From Desulfovibrionaceae bacterium (lineage in GTDB: Bacteria > Pseudomonadota > Gammaproteobacteria > Burkholderiales > Burkholderiaceae_C), in contig WRJY01000190.1 in the NCBI GenBank assembly GCA_009778355.1, positions 1 through 6,477 of the forward strand: a stretch of 6,477 nt of DNA. The letters are read 5' to 3'. The stretch's first letter is position 1. Each line of letters starts with the position of its first letter. Shown here piece after piece: positions 1-6,120 of the stretch. The translations under genes were made by a program, and so were the position numbers. The notes under the pieces were generated by a model that had not been told where the DNA came from, made no database searches, and was given only the letters and a program-made list of their open reading frames with translations.

Positions 1-104
1 AAGGCGGCGGCAAACCCGACATGGCCATGGCCGGCGGCACGGACCCATCGGGTTTGCCCAAGGCGCTGCAAAGCGTGCGCGGGTGGGTGTCTGAGAGGGT
101 GTGA
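1..104 (+). CDS. alaS: Alanyl-tRNA synthetase, C-terminal end (partial)
   Basis: Only the last 34 codons are present, in the frame whose first whole codon is at base 3, ending in TGA at 102-104. The tail starts GGGKPDMAMAGGTDPSGLP and ends GWVSERV. The glycine-rich GGG-(R/K)-PDMA-x-AGGTD stretch followed by LP-x-AL-x-SV-x-GWV is the characteristic end of the C-Ala domain of bacterial AlaS. The full enzyme charges tRNA-Ala in the cytoplasm; the C-Ala domain helps bind the tRNA elbow and assists editing. Catalytic, editing and metal-binding parts lie outside the window. The gene converges on the receptor gene at 112 with only 7 bases between the stop codons. The stretch contains an 11-bp inverted repeat (see separate entry). 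Identification rests on a short but distinctive stretch. Confidence 0.9.
   Translation, partial: GGGKPDMAMAGGTDPSGLPKALQSVRGWVSERV
9..58. repeat. 11-bp perfect inverted repeat in the alaS 3' end
   Basis: Arms GGCAAACCCGA (9-19) and TCGGGTTTGCC (48-58) are exact reverse complements separated by 28 bases. The loop holds two overlapping 10-bp palindromes, CATGGCCATG (20-29) and GGCCATGGCC (23-32). The arms are coding (Gly-Lys-Pro-Asp and Ser-Gly-Leu-Pro of AlaS). In the direction of the liv genes the structure lies 54 bases past the last stop codon, so a read-through liv transcript could fold there. No T-run follows either arm, so it is not a standard intrinsic terminator. The repeat is directly visible; any function is inference. 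Confidence 0.5.
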
Positions 105-111
105 ACAGGCC

Positions 112-1296
112 CTACTTCATCAGGGCGCCAAGACTCACCGGCTTGATCTCGCCATTCTCGACCGTGGCGGCCATCGGTTCGGCCACCATGCCGCCGGCGG
201 CGTCGATGCCGCGCAGTTGGCCGGCGTTCATTTCCTTGGGCAGCATGTTGGCGGCATCGCCTATCCTGGCCCGAATGGCGGCGGCATCGGTGGCAGCGCC
301 GGCAAGCTTCATCGCGCCGGCCACGACGTGCATCATGGTGTAGTTGTAGGCCGACTCGGCGGTGGGGTCCCGGTCGGCGCCATAAGCCTTGCGATAGGCC
401 GCCGTGAAGGTTTGGGAGCCGATGTCGGTGGCATAGGACACCGGCATGACGCCGATCGAGCCTTCGAGCAGCGCCAGGCCGTCGGTGACTTTGGCCATTT
501 CGTCGAGCTTGGCCTGGTCCATGATGACGAAGCCGCCCTTGAAGCCGAGTTCGCGCGCCTGCCTGGCGATCAGCGCCGTCGGTTCCGACGCGCCGCCGAC
601 GAACAGTACGTCGGGTTTTTCGGCCAGCACGCGGCTGACGCCGGTGTAGAAATCAGCCGAGCGGTTGTACGACAGCGGCTGGTTCGCCACCACCGTGCCG
701 CCAGCTTTTTCCCAGGCAGGGGCGAACAGTTGGGTCCAGTTCTTGGCGTATTCGTGGTTGCCGGGCAGCAGGCCGATTTTCTTGCCGAACCGCTTCATGG
801 CGTAGTGCGTGAAAGGCTCGATGTAGGAATCGAAAGTGGGCGGGATGCGAACAGTGAGCTTGTTGCCGGCCTCGGTGATCCTCGGCGAGCTGGAGTAACC
901 CATGATGAGAAATTTCTCCTGCTCATTGAACGTCTGCATCGCATAGATGCCGCCCGAGTGCGGCACGAACACCACCGGGGCCTGGTATTGCTGCACCAGG
1001 CGGCGCGCGTTGATGGCCGATTCGGCGGGCGAGTATTTGTCGTCCAGCGCCACCAGTTCGAGTTTGACGATCTTGCCGCCGGCTTCCAGGCCGGCGGCAT
1101 TGATTTCCTTGATCGCCATCTCGATGCCGGAAAGCACGTTCTTGCCATAAAGCGCGCCGCCGCCGCTGAGCGGGCCGGTGAAACCGATCTTGACGGTTTC
1201 TTGCGCCAGGGCCGCGCCAACGCCAAACACGCCCGGCAGCGCCAGCGCGGCGGGCAGCATGGCGAAGCGGCGCCGGCTCAAAAAATGCTTCGGCAT
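112..1296 (-). CDS. Branched-chain amino acid type ABC transporter substrate-binding protein (second, promoter-distal copy)
   Basis: A 394-residue periplasmic receptor of the type I periplasmic-binding fold (Peripla_BP_6, HAAT family) that should deliver ligand to LivH/LivM. Residues 1-31 form a signal peptide with a basic n-region (SRRRF, twin-arginine-like), a hydrophobic core and cleavage expected after ALA31, giving a mature start QETVKIGF. The ligand-loop signature GPLSG is at 41-45, PHSGGIYA at 112-119, YSSSP at 134-138 and IMDQAKLDEMAKVTDG at 258-273. The start ATG at 1294-1296 has AGGAG at 1307-1311, 10 bases upstream; the stop is TAG. It is about 77% identical, without gaps, to the receptor at 1350-2534, so this is a tandem duplication. 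Divergence is greatest in the last 55 residues and near 289-300. The LCSGS-type motif of E. coli LivJ/LivK is absent, so leucine specificity should not be assumed. Last gene of the liv cluster. Confidence 0.93.
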   Translation of the reverse strand: MPKHFLSRRRFAMLPAALALPGVFGVGAALAQETVKIGFTGPLSGGGALYGKNVLSGIEMAIKEINAAGLEAGGKIVKLELVALDDKYSPAESAINARRLVQQYQAPVVFVPHSGGIYAMQTFNEQEKFLIMGYSSSPRITEAGNKLTVRIPPTFDSYIEPFTHYAMKRFGKKIGLLPGNHEYAKNWTQLFAPAWEKAGGTVVANQPLSYNRSADFYTGVSRVLAEKPDVLFVGGASEPTALIARQARELGFKGGFVIMDQAKLDEMAKVTDGLALLEGSIGVMPVSYATDIGSQTFTAAYRKAYGADRDPTAESAYNYTMMHVVAGAMKLAGAATDAAAIRARIGDAANMLPKEMNAGQLRGIDAAGGMVAEPMAATVENGEIKPVSLGALMK

Positions 1297-1349
1297 CGGG
1301 AAGTCTCTCCTGTAGTTGGCATCAATGCTCGCTCGCGCGCGCCGGCTGG

Positions 1350-2534
1350 TTACTTCATCAGGTCGTCGATGCGGAGCAGCTTGAGCTTGCCGCCTTCGAC
1401 CGTGGCGACCACCGGCGTGACCACCGTGGCGCCCGCCGCATCAATGCCGCCGAAGTTGCCGGCATTGATTTGCGACGGCAACTTGCTGAGCGCTTCGCCC
1501 AGCTTGGCGCGGATGGCAGCGGCGTCGGTGGTGGTGCCGGCCAGTTTCATCGCGCCCGCCAGCGCGTGCGTCAAGGTGTAGTTGTAGGAGGATTCGGTGG
1601 TTGGATCCTTGTCAGAGCCGTAGGTTTTGCGATAGGCCGCCGCGAAGGTCTTGGGGCCGGCGCTCTCGTCATACGACACCGGCAGCACGCCAATCGAGCC
1701 TTCGAGCAGCGCCAGGCCGTCGGTGACTTTGGCCATCTCGTCGAGCTTGGCCTGGTCCATGATCAGAAATCCGCCCTTGAAGCCCAGTTCGCGCGCCTGC
1801 TTGGCCACCAGCGCGGTCGGCTCCGACGCGCCGCCGATGAACAGCACGTCAGGCTTTTCGGCCAGCACACGGCTGACGCCGCTGTAAAAGTCAGCCGAGC
1901 GGTTGTACGACATCGGGTTGTTCGACACGATAGTGCCGCCAGCCTTTTCCCAGGCGGGCATGAACAGTTGCGTCCAGCTCTTGGCGTACTCGTGGTCGCC
2001 CGGCAGCAGGCCGACTTTCTTGCCGAACCGCTTCATCTCGTAGCGCGTGAAAGGCTCGATGTAGGAAGCGAACGATGGCGGAATGCGGATGGTGAGCTTG
2101 TTATTGGCCTCGGTGATCTTCGGCGCGCTGGAATACGCCATGATGATGAACTTCTCTTGCTCGTTGAAAGCCTGCAAGGCGTAGATGCCGCCCGAGTGCG
2201 GTATGAACACCGCCGGGGCCTGGTATTGCTGTACCAGCCGGCGCGCATTGATGGCGGCATCGGCGGGCGAGTATTTGTCGTCCAGCGCCACCAGTTCGAG
2301 CTGAACCTTCTTGCCGCCGACTTCGAGGCCTGCGGCGTTGATCTCCTTGACCGCCATTTCGATGCCGTTGACCACGTTCTTGCCATAAAGCGCCGCACCG
2401 CCGCTGAGCGGGCCGGTGAAGCCGATCTTGACGGTTTCTTGCGCCAAGGCGGCGCCGGCGCCGAACGCGCCCAGCAGCGCCAGGGCGGCAGGCAACACGG
2501 CCAAGTGGCGGCGAGTCAAAGAATGCTTGCGCAT
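1350..2534 (-). CDS. Branched-chain amino acid type ABC transporter substrate-binding protein (first copy)
   Basis: A 394-residue periplasmic binding protein, paralogue of the next gene downstream. The signal peptide spans residues 1-31 with LTRRHLA near the N-terminus, a run of Ala/Leu/Gly and a cut expected after ALA31. The mature part opens QETVKIGFTGPLSGG. Further landmarks are PHSGGIYAL at 112-120, YSSAP at 134-138 and the 258-283 segment that is identical to its paralogue. The start ATG at 2532-2534 is preceded by a strong AAGGAG (2542-2547, 7-base spacing); the stop is TAA at 1350-1352. It lies 39 bases after livF and 53 bases before the second copy, so all are probably co-transcribed. 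The good ribosome site fits the usual need for receptor in excess over permease. The ligand may be a branched-chain or other amino acid, an amide or a small organic acid; sequence alone does not decide. Confidence 0.93.
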   Translation of the reverse strand: MRKHSLTRRHLAVLPAALALLGAFGAGAALAQETVKIGFTGPLSGGAALYGKNVVNGIEMAVKEINAAGLEVGGKKVQLELVALDDKYSPADAAINARRLVQQYQAPAVFIPHSGGIYALQAFNEQEKFIIMAYSSAPKITEANNKLTIRIPPSFASYIEPFTRYEMKRFGKKVGLLPGDHEYAKSWTQLFMPAWEKAGGTIVSNNPMSYNRSADFYSGVSRVLAEKPDVLFIGGASEPTALVAKQARELGFKGGFLIMDQAKLDEMAKVTDGLALLEGSIGVLPVSYDESAGPKTFAAAYRKTYGSDKDPTTESSYNYTLTHALAGAMKLAGTTTDAAAIRAKLGEALSKLPSQINAGNFGGIDAAGATVVTPVVATVEGGKLKLLRIDDLMK

Positions 2535-2573
2535 ATGAAGTCTCCTTCTGTTGGTGAAAATGGAATGGATGGC

Positions 2574-3281
2574 TCAGCCGCCGATGTAGGCGGCGCGCAC
2601 GGCCTCGTTGTTGAGCAGCGAATCGCGGTCGCCTTCGAGCGTGATGCGACCGCGCTCGATGACGTAGGCGCGGTGTGCGATCGCCAGCGCCGAATACGCA
2701 TTTTGCTCCGCCAGCAGCACCGTGGTGCCGGCCTGGTTGATGCGCTGAATCACCTCGAACACCTGCTTGACGACCAGCGGCGCCAGCCCCAGCGAAGGCT
2801 CGTCGAGCAGCAGCAGCTTGGGCCGCCCGAGCAGCGCGCGGCCAATGGCGACCATCTGCTGCTGGCCGCCGGAAAGCGAACCGGCCGGATCGTTCTGCTT
2901 CTTTTCAAGGATGGGGAACAGGCCGAACACCTCGTCAATCGATCGCTGGATGCCGGCCTTGTCGCGCCGGTGCACGTAGGCGCCCAGCGTGAGGTTCTTG
3001 CGCACCGACATCATCGGGAACAGCTTGCGCCCTTCGGGACAGTGCACCAAGCCGGCGGCGACGATTTGCGCCGGGCGCTGGCCCGCCAGTTCGCGGCCAT
3101 TGAAGCGGATGCGGCCCGCGCTCGGCTTGTGGATGCCGCTGGCGGTCATGAAGATCGAGGTCTTGCCCGCGCCGTTGGCGCCCAGCAGCACCACCAGTTC
3201 ACCCGGCTCGGCGTGCAGCGACACATCGCTGAGCGCGCGAAAGCTCCCGTAATGCAGATCGACGTTCTCAAACCGCAACAT
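2574..3281 (-). CDS. livF: LivF-type ABC transporter ATP-binding protein
   Basis: A 235-residue cytoplasmic ATPase, the usual LivF length, which pairs with LivG to power import through LivH/LivM. Visible motifs in order: Walker A GANGAGKT (34-41), PEGR (82-85) where other ABC proteins carry the Q-loop, signature LSGGQ (136-140), Walker B LLLLDEP ending at 162 with catalytic Glu161, and AEQN (191-194) in the H-loop position. Gln193 instead of His and Glu83 instead of Gln are usual for LivF (E. coli LivF has PEGR and VEQN). ATG at 3279-3281; its ribosome site (GGGGA just upstream) is weak. It overlaps the end of livG by 14 bases, so translation is probably coupled. The stop is TGA at 2574-2576. 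Confidence 0.96.
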   Translation of the reverse strand: MLRFENVDLHYGSFRALSDVSLHAEPGELVVLLGANGAGKTSIFMTASGIHKPSAGRIRFNGRELAGQRPAQIVAAGLVHCPEGRKLFPMMSVRKNLTLGAYVHRRDKAGIQRSIDEVFGLFPILEKKQNDPAGSLSGGQQQMVAIGRALLGRPKLLLLDEPSLGLAPLVVKQVFEVIQRINQAGTTVLLAEQNAYSALAIAHRAYVIERGRITLEGDRDSLLNNEAVRAAYIGG

Positions 3282-4032
3282 GGTCCGTCCCCAGGTAGGC
3301 CTCGATGACGTGCGGATCGCGGCGGATTTCGTCCGGCGCGCCTTCGGCGATTTTGGCGCCGTTGTTGAGCACGACGATCTTGTCGGCCAGCCGCATGATC
3401 ATGTCCATCTTGTGTTCGATCAGGCACACGGTCTTGCCGTGGTCCACCAGCTTGCGGATCAGCGCCGCCAGGCCGGCGGTTTCTTCCGGGTTCACGCCGC
3501 CCGCCGGTTCGTCGAGCAGCAACAGCTCCGGGTCGGTCGCCAGCGCCAGCGCAAAGGCCACGCGCTTGCGCTCTTGCTGCGTGATGTCGGCGGCGATGCG
3601 GTTCGCAATGTGCGCCAGCCCCACGAAGTCCAGCGCCTCGCGCGCCTTTTCGCGGCACAGACGCTCTTCCTGCTGCAAGCGCTTGGAGTTGATGAGCACG
3701 TCCCACAGGCCGGAGTGCGTGCGCAGGCGGTGGCCGACGATCAGGTTGTCGAGCACGCTGGCGTTGTCGAACAGGTGCGTAGTCTGGAAGGTGCGCGCAA
3801 TGCCCAGCCGGGCCACCAGGTCGGCCCCCATGCCGGTGATGTCCTGGCCTTTGAAGACGATGCGCCCCGAAGTCGGCCTGTGCGTGCCGGCCACCAGGTT
3901 GAAGAAGGTGCTCTTGCCCGCGCCGTTGGGGCCGATGATGGCGCTGATCTGGCCGCGCTCGAAGCGGGTCGATACGTGATCGACCGCGGTCAGCCCGAAG
4001 AACTGCTTGGTCAGTGCGTCGATTTCAAGCAT
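3268..4032 (-). CDS. livG: LivG-type ABC transporter ATP-binding protein
   Basis: A 254-residue cytoplasmic ATPase, partner of LivF. The frame is open back to 4137, but the ATG at 4030-4032 gives the normal family N-terminus MLEIDALTKQFFGL and has GGGAGGAGGG 8 bases upstream. Motifs: Walker A GPNGAGKS (34-41), Q-loop TFQ (Gln83), the longer helical region typical of LivG (about 95-150), Walker B LLLLDEP with Asp174 and Glu175, and H-loop IEHKMD with His207. The ABC signature is atypical: where LivG usually has LSYGQ, residues 150-154 read ITQQE, without the conserved glycine. The rest is intact, so this is not a decayed gene; a subfamily with this C-loop is likely. It overlaps livM by 8 bases and livF by 14. 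Confidence 0.95.
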   Translation of the reverse strand: MLEIDALTKQFFGLTAVDHVSTRFERGQISAIIGPNGAGKSTFFNLVAGTHRPTSGRIVFKGQDITGMGADLVARLGIARTFQTTHLFDNASVLDNLIVGHRLRTHSGLWDVLINSKRLQQEERLCREKAREALDFVGLAHIANRIAADITQQERKRVAFALALATDPELLLLDEPAGGVNPEETAGLAALIRKLVDHGKTVCLIEHKMDMIMRLADKIVVLNNGAKIAEGAPDEIRRDPHVIEAYLGTDHVAV

Positions 4033-5038
4033 GGGGCTTACCCTCCTCCCGCATGACGGCCTGCCGCGGCTGGCTTTCAGGCTGCCGCGCATCGGCGCGG
4101 CGCGCGCGGTGTCTGAGCCAGGTGCCGACGATGCCATCGGGCAGGAAGATGATCAGCGCCACCAGCACCGGGCCGAACACCACCATGCGGTAGTCTTGCA
4201 AAAATTGCAAGCTCTGCGTCAGACCGGTGAGCAGAAAGGTGCCGACCAGCGGCCCCAGCAGCGTGCCGATGCCGCCGACCAGCACGAACATGATGAGGTC
4301 GAAAGTCACCGACTCACTCGCCAGATCCGGCCCCAGAAACCGCACCTGCCCGGCGTACAGCGCGCCCGCGAAACCGGCATACACCACCGACAGCACGAAT
4401 GACAGCGTCTTGGTGCGCATCAGGTTGATGCCCAGCGCCCTGGCCAGGTCGTCGCTGTTGCGCACCGCCATGAAGCTGCGCCCCACCAGCGAGCGCACGA
4501 TGCGCGCCATCACCCAGACGCCCAACGCCAGGAAAGCCAGCACCAAGTAGTACTGCGACAGTGGCGTGCCGAACTGCACCGGCCCAATGCCCGTGGGCGC
4601 CGGAATGCCCATGATGCCGACCGGCCCGTGCGTCAGGCTTTCCCACTTCTCGATCAGCAGGAACAGGATGTAGCTCATGCACAGCGTGAAGATCGAAAAA
4701 TAGTGGCCCTTCAGGCGCAGCGACAGCAGGCCGATGAAGTAGCCCAGCACCCCGGTCACCACGCCGGCCAGCGCGAAGGCGATCCAGAACGGCACCTGGT
4801 GGTCCACCGTCAGGATGCCGACCGTGTAGGCGCCAATCGCCATGAAAGCGCCGTGCGCCAGATTGAACTGCCCCGTGTAGCCCGTAATCAGGTTCAGGCC
4901 CAGCGCGGCAATCGCCATGATGAAGGCTTGCGTGGCCACCGAAATCAGGTAGCTGTTCGACGCGAACAGCGGAAACGCCAGCGCCAGCGCCGCCAGCAGC
5001 GCCCAGCCGGCCTTGCCTTCGAGCAAGCGCATCGGCAT
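4025..5038 (-). CDS. livM: LivM-type branched-chain amino acid ABC transporter permease
   Basis: A 337-residue inner-membrane permease that forms the translocation pore with LivH. Many hydrophobic segments are visible, for example about 11-27, 31-51, 84-105, 117-129, 163-179, 213-230, 247-277 and 287-300. Family motifs are ITGYTGQFNLAHGAFMAIGA (51-70), LRLKGHYFSIFTL (107-119), the ATPase-contacting loop GRSFMAVRNSDDLARALGIN (186-205) and GGIGTLLGPLVG (255-266). The last 35 residues are a basic, Arg- and Gln-rich cytoplasmic tail without visible domain; its final codons overlap the livG start. The ATG at 5036-5038 shares its A with the livH stop (TGATG on the minus strand), a classic coupling arrangement, with AAAGGGG about 7 bases upstream. 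A second Met at residue 3 is an alternative start. Confidence 0.95.
   Translation of the reverse strand: MPMRLLEGKAGWALLAALALAFPLFASNSYLISVATQAFIMAIAALGLNLITGYTGQFNLAHGAFMAIGAYTVGILTVDHQVPFWIAFALAGVVTGVLGYFIGLLSLRLKGHYFSIFTLCMSYILFLLIEKWESLTHGPVGIMGIPAPTGIGPVQFGTPLSQYYLVLAFLALGVWVMARIVRSLVGRSFMAVRNSDDLARALGINLMRTKTLSFVLSVVYAGFAGALYAGQVRFLGPDLASESVTFDLIMFVLVGGIGTLLGPLVGTFLLTGLTQSLQFLQDYRMVVFGPVLVALIIFLPDGIVGTWLRHRARRADARQPESQPRQAVMREEGKPHA
4041..4050 (-). promoter_or_regulatory. Ribosome binding site of livG (decides the start)
   Basis: The minus strand reads GGGAGGAGGG 8 bases before the ATG at 4030-4032, inside the last codons of livM. No comparable site precedes the farther-upstream ATG at 4135-4137, and the residues between match no LivG family N-terminus. 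This supports the 254-residue form. Confidence 0.75.
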
Positions 5039-5904
5039 CAGCGGGCCCCTTTCATCGCGAACAGACCCTGCGGGCGCAGCGACAAAATCACCACCAGCAG
5101 CACGAAGGCAATGATGTCCTTGTAGTCGGTGGACACGTAAAAGCCCCCGAAGCTCTCTGCCATGCCGATAATCAACCCGCCGACGATGGCGCCCGGAAAG
5201 CTGCCCATGCCGCCCAGAATGATGATGACAAACGCCTTGGTGATGACCAGATTGCCCATCGCCGGATAGACCAGGTTGATGGGCGCGTACAGCACCGCGG
5301 CAATCGCCGCCAACGCCCCCGAGATGGCGAACACCCGCAAGGTGACGCGCGCCGGATCGATGCCCACCAGCGCCGCGCCATCGTGGTCTTGCGCCATTGC
5401 GATGATGGTCGAGCCGGCCACCGTGTGGTTGAGAAACAGGTGCAGCAGCAGCATCAGGCCGAACGCGCCCGCGACGATCAGCAGGCGCTGCAACGGCACG
5501 GTGAGGCCGAAGATTCCGACCATCTGCCCGTAAGGCGTCGGCATGCGGTGAAAGTCGGCGCCAAACAGCGCCTGCGCCCCCGCCTCCAGAAACAGCAGGA
5601 TGCCGATGGCCGCGATCATGTCGTGCAGTTCCGGCGCATTGCGCAGCGGGTGGAACACCAGCCGCTGCGCCAGCATCGAAATCACCGCCACCACCACCGC
5701 CGCGCCAGCCATCGCCAGCCAGTAGTTCAGGCCGAGCTTGACCATCAGGTAGTAGCCGGCAAACGCGCCCGCCATGTAGAAAGCGCCGTGCGCGAAGTTC
5801 GGCACGTGCAGGATGCCATAAACCAGCGTCAGGCCCAGCGCCACCAGGCTATAGACGCCGCCGATCGTCAGGCCATTCAACAATTGCTGAAAGAACAGTT
5901 CCAC
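5038..5904 (-). CDS. livH: LivH-type branched-chain amino acid ABC transporter permease
   Basis: A 288-residue inner-membrane permease, partner of LivM and first gene of the liv cluster. The frame is open to an ATG at 6066, but the extra residues are hydrophilic and unlike LivH. The GTG at 5902-5904 yields MELFFQQLLNGLTIGG, the usual LivH beginning, and has AGAGGAG immediately upstream. The in-frame ATG at 5929-5931 has no ribosome site. Landmarks: LTLVYGILHVPNFAHGAFYM (25-44), the ATPase-contacting loop from Gly164 to Asp183 (AMAQDHDGAALVGID), GGMGSFPGA (231-239) and LRPQGLF (276-282). Hydrophobic segments occur at about 11-30, 39-55, 62-79, 97-113, 136-158, 190-208, 222-248 and 264-276. The stop TGA at 5038-5040 overlaps the livM start by one base. 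Confidence 0.95.
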   Translation of the reverse strand: MELFFQQLLNGLTIGGVYSLVALGLTLVYGILHVPNFAHGAFYMAGAFAGYYLMVKLGLNYWLAMAGAAVVVAVISMLAQRLVFHPLRNAPELHDMIAAIGILLFLEAGAQALFGADFHRMPTPYGQMVGIFGLTVPLQRLLIVAGAFGLMLLLHLFLNHTVAGSTIIAMAQDHDGAALVGIDPARVTLRVFAISGALAAIAAVLYAPINLVYPAMGNLVITKAFVIIILGGMGSFPGAIVGGLIIGMAESFGGFYVSTDYKDIIAFVLLVVILSLRPQGLFAMKGAR

Positions 5905-5909
5905 AAGCG

Positions 5910-5916
5910 CTCCTCT
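5910..5916 (-). promoter_or_regulatory. Ribosome binding site of livH (supports a GTG start)
   Basis: The minus strand reads AGAGGAG, then CGCTT, then GTG at 5902-5904. This close purine-rich site, together with the family-typical N-terminus MELFFQQLLNG, favours the GTG over the in-frame ATGs at 5929-5931 and 6064-6066. Confidence 0.7.
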
Positions 5917-5922
5917 GCGGCT

Positions 5923-5947
5923 CGCGCGCATCAAAAAAGCACGCGCG
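5923..5947 (-). repeat. GC-rich hairpin in the livH leader
   Basis: Arms CGCGCG at 5923-5928 and 5942-5947 pair perfectly; two further G-U pairs are possible in the RNA, leaving a U-rich loop. The foot of the stem is 6 bases from the livH ribosome binding site. It could affect translation start or mRNA stability, but it lacks the T-run of a terminator. Alternating CG runs form easily by chance in DNA this rich in GC, so the functional call is weak. Confidence 0.3.
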
Positions 5948-6120
5948 GGCTGTAGGTTGTTATTGGAGCGGTCAATTGTGAAACGTGCCACCCTGTCCGG
6001 GCTAAGGTTTTCCCGAAATCGCGTCACCCAGGAGACTCGCGCCCTGCCGCAGCCAACGGGTGCCATGGGAATGGCGTGAACAGGCGCTACAAGGGGGTGC
6101 CCTTATAGGGCTGGGCTTCA

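Larger units (their letters stand above)
5905..6120 (-). other. Intergenic leader between miaB and livH
   Basis: These 216 bases are the only sizeable non-coding gap and the natural place for a liv promoter. I see no convincing sigma-70 promoter: TTGACC (5975-5970 on the minus strand) resembles a -35 box, but the best -10 candidate, TACAGC 15 bases on (5954-5949), matches the consensus at only three of six positions. A poor 5-bp hairpin lies at 6099-6111 after miaB without a T-run, so read-through from miaB is possible. The stretch also holds a GC-rich inverted repeat near livH and a 15-base match to the alaS end, listed separately. No RNA gene or known riboswitch core was recognised. Confidence 0.5.

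Noticed and set aside
217..3308. Very long + strand open frames (217-1581, 1470-3308) opposite the receptors and livF
   Set aside because: They are antisense to well-conserved genes, overlap each other in different frames, and their translations are Arg/His/Gln/Ala-rich without domains. Such frames are common opposite genes with strong GC bias at third positions.
4033..4137. Longer livG starting at the ATG 4135-4137
   Set aside because: The extra 35 residues would lie inside livM coding and match no LivG N-terminus; the ATG at 4030-4032 has a strong ribosome site.
3280..5955. Further + strand frames opposite livG, livM and livH (3280-4056, 4628-5125, 5383-5955)
   Set aside because: Same low-complexity shadow composition, no recognisable protein features, and fully covered by confident minus-strand genes.
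5905..6066. Longer livH starting at the ATG 6064-6066
   Set aside because: The extra 54 residues are charged, do not resemble LivH, and the GTG at 5902-5904 has a good ribosome site and a family-typical N-terminus.
5970..6066. Sigma-54-like promoter elements upstream of livH (TGGCACG at 5990-5984 with TTGACC after it; TGGCACC further upstream)
   Set aside because: The spacing to the TTG element is 8 bases instead of 4 in the first case, with TTGA rather than TTGC, and the second also misses the strict -24/-12 spacing.
6099..6111. Possible miaB terminator hairpin GCCCT-TAT-AGGGC
   Set aside because: Only a 5-bp stem with a 3-base loop and no following T-run, so it does not qualify as an intrinsic terminator.
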